Positions 61,089 to 64,000 of a DNA stretch of 64,000 bases are shown here, piece after piece. Both the position numbers and the translations under genes were made by a program. Numbering within the stretch: the first letter of the stretch is position 1; every line of letters starts with the position of its first letter. The DNA is from Burkholderia sp. Bp9142 (lineage in GTDB: Bacteria > Pseudomonadota > Gammaproteobacteria > Burkholderiales > Burkholderiaceae). Below the pieces are notes generated by a model. That model saw nothing but the letters and a program-made list of their open reading frames with translations. It was not told the origin of the DNA and searched no databases. The stretch is taken from NCBI RefSeq assembly GCF_003853415.1, contig NZ_QTPP01000005.1:230863-294862 (forward strand), in the 5' to 3' direction.

Positions 61089-61766
61089 TTACTGGGCCTG
61101 ACGCTGCAGGATGTTCGAGAACTCTTCGATGAAGGTCTCGAAGCGGATCGCGAGGCGGTCGATGTCGTGCGCGTAGCGGTTGTACGCGACCACCGCCGGA
61201 ATCGCGGCGAACAGGCCGATCGCGGTGGCGACGAGCGCCTCGGCGATGCCCGGTGCGACGTTCGCGAGCGTGGCCTGCTGCACGTTCGCGAGGCCGCGGA
61301 ACGAGTTCATGATCCCCCAGACGGTGCCGAACAGACCGATGTACGGGCTGACCGAGCCGACCGACGCGAGGAACGCGAGGTTTGCTTCGAGCACGTCCAT
61401 TTCACGCTGGAACGACGCGCGCATCGCGCGGCGCGCGCCGTCGAGCACGAGGCCCGGGTCGCTGATGCGCTTTTCCTTCGCCTTCAGGAATTCACGCATC
61501 CCCGATTCGAAGATCCGCTCGAGCGCGCCGATCGTGTGGCGGTTGTTGGCCGCGCTCTGGTACAGCGCCTGCAGGTCGCCGCCCGACCAGAAATCCCTTT
61601 CGAAGCGTTCGGTCTGCGCGCGTGCGCGGCGGATCGCGAACCACTTGCGGAAGATGAAGGTCCACGACATCAGCGACAGCAGCAACAGCAGCCCCATCAC
61701 GGCCTGGGCCAGCACGCTCGCGTTGAGGACGAGGGAAATGATCGACAGGTCTTGAGAAGTGTTCAT
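61089..61766 (-). CDS. tolQ: Tol-Pal system protein TolQ
   Basis: 225 residues with three membrane helices (about 15-37, 125-150, 160-190). MotA/TolQ/ExbB signature: LASVGSVSPYIGLFGTVWGIMNSF and NVAPGIAEALVATAIGLFAAIPAVVAYN, with the conserved Thr residues lining the proton path. It starts the tol-pal operon. A 144-nt gap lies between it and ybgC and probably contains a promoter, though I see no good hexamer pair. Confidence 0.97.
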   Translation of the reverse strand: MNTSQDLSIISLVLNASVLAQAVMGLLLLLSLMSWTFIFRKWFAIRRARAQTERFERDFWSGGDLQALYQSAANNRHTIGALERIFESGMREFLKAKEKRISDPGLVLDGARRAMRASFQREMDVLEANLAFLASVGSVSPYIGLFGTVWGIMNSFRGLANVQQATLANVAPGIAEALVATAIGLFAAIPAVVAYNRYAHDIDRLAIRFETFIEEFSNILQRQAQ

Positions 61767-61910
61767 AGAGGTTTGAGTAACGTCCCTTCGGGGATGTCCG
61801 GCGAGGGCGCACGAGGTGCATGCGGCGCGGCGCGCCGGCCAGGCCTGGCGCCGAACCTTGCTTAGTATCGATTCAGGAAGGCAAGTTCATAGGCTTTGTC
61901 TAAACGGTGC

Positions 61911-62387
61911 TCATCCGAGCTTCGTTGACAATACAGTCTGCCCGGCGTCGATGACGGGCCCGCGTTGCAGCACGTCGAGCACGACCGGCGGGATGGCCGC
62001 GGGCCGGATGCCGGTGCTGTCCACACAGCCGAGGCGGATGTGTCCGGCGACGAGCAGCGTGTCGCCACGCCAGGCTTCCTGTGCGAATTCCACCGATGCG
62101 CGGCCGATGCGTCCGGGCCGGCTCGTGATCGTCAGCGCGTCGTCGAGTCGCGCCGGTGCGCGGTAGTCGAGCGACGTGCTGCGGACGATGAAGATCGCGC
62201 CCGTGTCGTCGGCGAGCCGACGCTGGTCGATGCCGCACGCGCGCAGCCATTCGGTGCGGGCGCGCTCGAAGAATTTCAGGTAGTTGGCATAGAAGACGAT
62301 GCCGCCTGCGTCGGTATCCTCGTAGTACACGCGTACCGGCCAGGTAAAGCCGGAGGGCGCGTCCGGGGAGCGGGTAGGCTGAGTCAT
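61911..62387 (-). CDS. ybgC: Tol-Pal-associated acyl-CoA thioesterase YbgC
   Basis: 158 residues, hotdog fold. The 4-hydroxybenzoyl-CoA thioesterase-type motif VYYEDTDAGGIVFYANYLKFFERARTEWLR is at about residues 20-50, with Asp26 the likely catalytic residue. YbgC hydrolyses short or long acyl-CoA/acyl-ACP and sits with tol genes in most proteobacteria. I chose ATG 62387; ATG 62396 also fits, but it would overlap a TAGAAT box (62400-62395) whose expected start point is about one base before the 62387 ATG. Confidence 0.93.
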   Translation of the reverse strand: MTQPTRSPDAPSGFTWPVRVYYEDTDAGGIVFYANYLKFFERARTEWLRACGIDQRRLADDTGAIFIVRSTSLDYRAPARLDDALTITSRPGRIGRASVEFAQEAWRGDTLLVAGHIRLGCVDSTGIRPAAIPPVVLDVLQRGPVIDAGQTVLSTKLG

Positions 62388-62394
62388 GGCGCGC

Positions 62395-62400
62395 ATTCTA
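62395..62400 (-). promoter_or_regulatory. Candidate -10 box abutting the ybgC start codon
   Basis: On the minus strand TAGAAT ends 8 nt before the A of the ATG at 62387, so a transcript from it would be nearly leaderless. No matching -35 at 17 nt and no Shine-Dalgarno are visible. Confidence 0.3.
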
Positions 62401-62461
62401 CCGGAAGGCCGAGGCCGGATTCGTAACCGATTCGTAACGGAATGTAGTACGTCGCAGCACA

Positions 62462-62490
62462 CCGCGGGCCGGCCGGAGGCGGGCCCGCGG
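62462..62490 (-). terminator. GC-rich hairpin after ydfG
   Basis: A perfect 9-bp stem (CCGCGGGCC with its complement) and 11-nt loop, 15 nt beyond the ydfG stop on the minus strand. No T tract follows, so intrinsic termination is uncertain. Confidence 0.4.
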
Positions 62491-62504
62491 CTGCGCCCGC
62501 CATG

Positions 62505-63251
62505 TCAGCCGCGATGGATCGTGAGGCCGGCCGGGGCCTGGGCGACCGGCATCATCTCGATCGTGTTGATGTTGACGTGCGCAGGGCGCGTCGCGATCCA
62601 GTAGATCGTGTCGGCGATGTCCTCGGCCGTGAGCGGCTGGACGTTCTGGTAGACGTTCGCTGCCTTCGCATCGTCGCCGCGGAAGCGGACGTTCGAGAAT
62701 TCCGTGCCGCCGCACAGGCCCGGCTCGATGTCGGTGACGCGCAACGGCGTGCCGATCAGGTCGGCGCGCAGGTTCAGGCTGAATTGTCTGACGAATGCCT
62801 TGGTTGCGCCGTATACGTTCCCGCCCGGGTACGGATAGGTGCCGGCCACCGAACCGAGATTGAAGATATGGCCGCGGCCTCGCGCAATCATCCCGGGTAG
62901 CAACGCGTGCGTGACGGTCACGAGGCCCGAGCAGTTCGTGTCGATCATGGTCTGCCACTCGTCGAGGCTGGCCTTCTGGGCCGGCTCGACGCCGAGCGCG
63001 AGACCGGCGTTGTTGACGAGCACGTCGAGTGCGGCGAATTCGGCGGGAAGGGCGGCCGGCACGGCTTCGACGGCCGCGCGGTCGCGCACGTCGAGCTCGA
63101 ACGGCAGCAGCGCGTCGCCGAGTTCGGCCGCGAGCGTATCGAGACGATCCTTGCGGCGCGCGGTTGCGACGACACGGTGGCCGCCCTTGACGAAGGCACG
63201 GGCGATGGCGGCGCCGAAGCCGGCGGACGCGCCTGTGACGAACACGATCAT
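62505..63251 (-). CDS. ydfG: NADP-dependent 3-hydroxy acid dehydrogenase (YdfG-like SDR)
   Basis: 248 residues, the same as E. coli YdfG. The NADP site TGASAGFG is at about residues 6-13, then NNAGLALG, catalytic Ser in GSVAG, and NVYGATKAFVRQFS with Tyr-x3-Lys. The ending TDIEPGLCGGTEFSNVRF is characteristic of the subfamily. It oxidises L-serine and 3-hydroxy acids; YdfG also reduces malonic semialdehyde. AGGAG lies 8 nt before ATG 63251. Divergent from glyA, another serine-handling gene, by 418 nt. Confidence 0.92.
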   Translation of the reverse strand: MIVFVTGASAGFGAAIARAFVKGGHRVVATARRKDRLDTLAAELGDALLPFELDVRDRAAVEAVPAALPAEFAALDVLVNNAGLALGVEPAQKASLDEWQTMIDTNCSGLVTVTHALLPGMIARGRGHIFNLGSVAGTYPYPGGNVYGATKAFVRQFSLNLRADLIGTPLRVTDIEPGLCGGTEFSNVRFRGDDAKAANVYQNVQPLTAEDIADTIYWIATRPAHVNINTIEMMPVAQAPAGLTIHRG

Positions 63252-63392
63252 TGCTGCTCCTGGTCGGTAACAAAGTAGCGGATAGTATCCCGCAAGCCTA
63301 CTGAGATTGCCGCACCGCGGCAAGGCGCCAAAGCGCGTCGGCACGGGTGCGTAGAGTCTGGCCCTTATTGTTTCGGGGCCGCTGCCGTGCGG

Positions 63393-63421
63393 TTGCCTAT
63401 TCATGACGCATCCAATACACT
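63393..63421 (+). promoter_or_regulatory. glyA: Sigma70-like promoter of glyA
   Basis: TTGCCT (63393-63398), 17-nt spacer, TACACT (63416-63421). Predicted start is near 63428, just before the riboswitch. The remaining ydfG-glyA gap from 63252 to 63392 shows nothing I can name. Confidence 0.75.
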
Positions 63422-63433
63422 AACGCGCTCATC

Positions 63434-63530
63434 ACCCCTGCGTGACTGGCGATAGAACCCTTCGGGTTCAAGGTGGAGCATCCCACCGTGAAGCGCGGGG
63501 CGCCGTTTTTGCCGTTCGCCTGGGCAGCCG
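63434..63530 (+). promoter_or_regulatory. glyA: ZTP (pfl) riboswitch upstream of glyA
   Basis: The conserved blocks of the ZTP/pfl aptamer occur in order: GCGTGACTGGCG (63440-63451), a small tetraloop hairpin (GAACCCTTCGGGTTC), AGGTGGAGCATCCCACCG, GAAGCG, a variable linker, and the 3' pseudoknot block CGCCTGGGCA (63517-63526). ZTP/AICAR signals low 10-formyl-THF, and the riboswitch raises one-carbon genes such as glyA. About 140 nt follow before the start codon; they may hold the expression platform (a CAGCC...GGCTG pairing starts at 63525), but I cannot define it. Confidence 0.92.
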
Positions 63531-63669
63531 TTGTGCGCCGTTGCGTGCATCGCCGGTGGCTGTCCTGTCTCGCGTCATACGGATTCTTCCGCCACGTCGA
63601 GCTGGTTCCGCCAGCAGCGCAATGTACTCGGCCGCCACGGTCAACCTGTACACACTTAACGGAAACCGT

Positions 63670-64000
63670 ATGTTTGACAGAGCCCAAAGCACCATTGCGA
63701 ACGTCGATCCCGAACTCTTTGCAGCGATCGAGCAGGAAAACCGCCGCCAGGAAGATCACATCGAGCTGATCGCGTCGGAAAACTACACGAGCCCGGCCGT
63801 GATGGCCGCCCAGGGCTCGCAGCTCACGAACAAGTATGCGGAAGGGTATCCGGGCAAGCGCTATTACGGCGGCTGCGAATACGTCGATATCGTCGAGCAG
63901 CTCGCGATCGACCGCGTGAAGCAGCTGTTCGGCGCGGAAGCCGCGAACGTGCAGCCGAACTCGGGTTCGCAGGCGAACCAGGGCGTGTTCTTCGCGATGC
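63670..64000 (+). CDS. glyA: Serine hydroxymethyltransferase, 5' part
   Basis: The first 110 codons are inside the window; the gene runs off the end. The sequence starts [17 protein letters not shown] and continues with the family hallmarks [36 protein letters not shown] and [15 protein letters not shown] enzyme that converts serine to glycine and gives 5,10-methylene-THF. Start ATG 63670. Controlled by the ZTP riboswitch upstream, which couples it to purine synthesis. Confidence 0.97.
   Translation, partial: MFDRAQSTIANVDPELFAAIEQENRRQEDHIELIASENYTSPAVMAAQGSQLTNKYAEGYPGKRYYGGCEYVDIVEQLAIDRVKQLFGAEAANVQPNSGSQANQGVFFAM

Noticed and set aside
62419..62441. Tandem ATTCGTAAC repeat upstream of ybgC as an operator
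   Set aside because: Only two copies of a short unit, with no symmetry and no promoter at fitting distance; could be chance.

Overview
The window is high-GC chromosomal DNA of a Burkholderia-type betaproteobacterium, probably of the Burkholderia cepacia complex. This rests on the start of hda divergent to purM, the miaA/mutL pair, a tol-pal operon, and a capsule cluster whose right half has the wcbO-P-Q-R-S-T order known from Burkholderia. Species cannot be fixed from the sequence alone.

Layout. (1) 1-6.7 kb is housekeeping: hda (5' end only), purM, a frameshifted SnoaL-like gene, mutL-miaA, dedA and mscS. (2) 7.0-47.8 kb is a capsule locus of ABC-transporter (group 2/KpsMT) type, all on the plus strand and full of 4-nt stop/start overlaps. 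kpsM, kpsT, kpsE and a KpsD-like porin form the export machine. wecB and wecC make UDP-ManNAcA. An eight-gene central block holds a 1,407-residue multi-domain glycosyltransferase, two fused FemAB-like/heparinase-like proteins, a related protein lacking the lyase half, an alpha/beta-hydrolase-like protein, a CgeB-like glycosyltransferase and an SGNH-like protein. kpsC and kpsS (Kdo-linker transferases) follow. Last comes a lipid block: SDR (wcbP), LtaS-like (wcbQ), a 2,519-residue PKS/FAS (wcbR), an LpxC paralogue (wcbS), an alpha-oxoamine synthase (wcbT) and a GNAT. (3) 47.8-50.7 kb has accessory genes: a class II glutamine amidotransferase, an AhpD-like protein, an AraC regulator and yiaA. 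(4) 50.9-56.5 kb is a six-gene operon I do not recognise: GT2, secreted protein, diiron ferritin-like protein, GT-B, PAP2 and fatty-acid desaturase, with genes 2-6 joined by 4-nt overlaps. (5) 56.6-63.3 kb, minus strand: tRNA-Lys, cpoB, pal, tolB, tolA, tolR, tolQ, ybgC and ydfG. (6) 63.4-64 kb: a sigma70-like promoter and a ZTP (pfl) riboswitch before glyA, which runs off the window.

How it may work together. WecB/WecC supply ManNAcA, a uronic acid. The central glycosyltransferases could build the polymer in the cytoplasm on a lipid-Kdo primer made with KpsC/KpsS, and KpsMTED would export it. The lyase halves belong to a family that cleaves uronic-acid polymers, yet carry no signal peptide. 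The PKS has no thioesterase; the adjacent alpha-oxoamine synthase is a plausible chain-releasing enzyme, which would give a sphingoid-like amino lipid. The two most novel-looking systems are the FemAB/heparinase fusion family with its conserved Cys/His motif, and the unrecognised six-gene operon at 50.9-56.5 kb.
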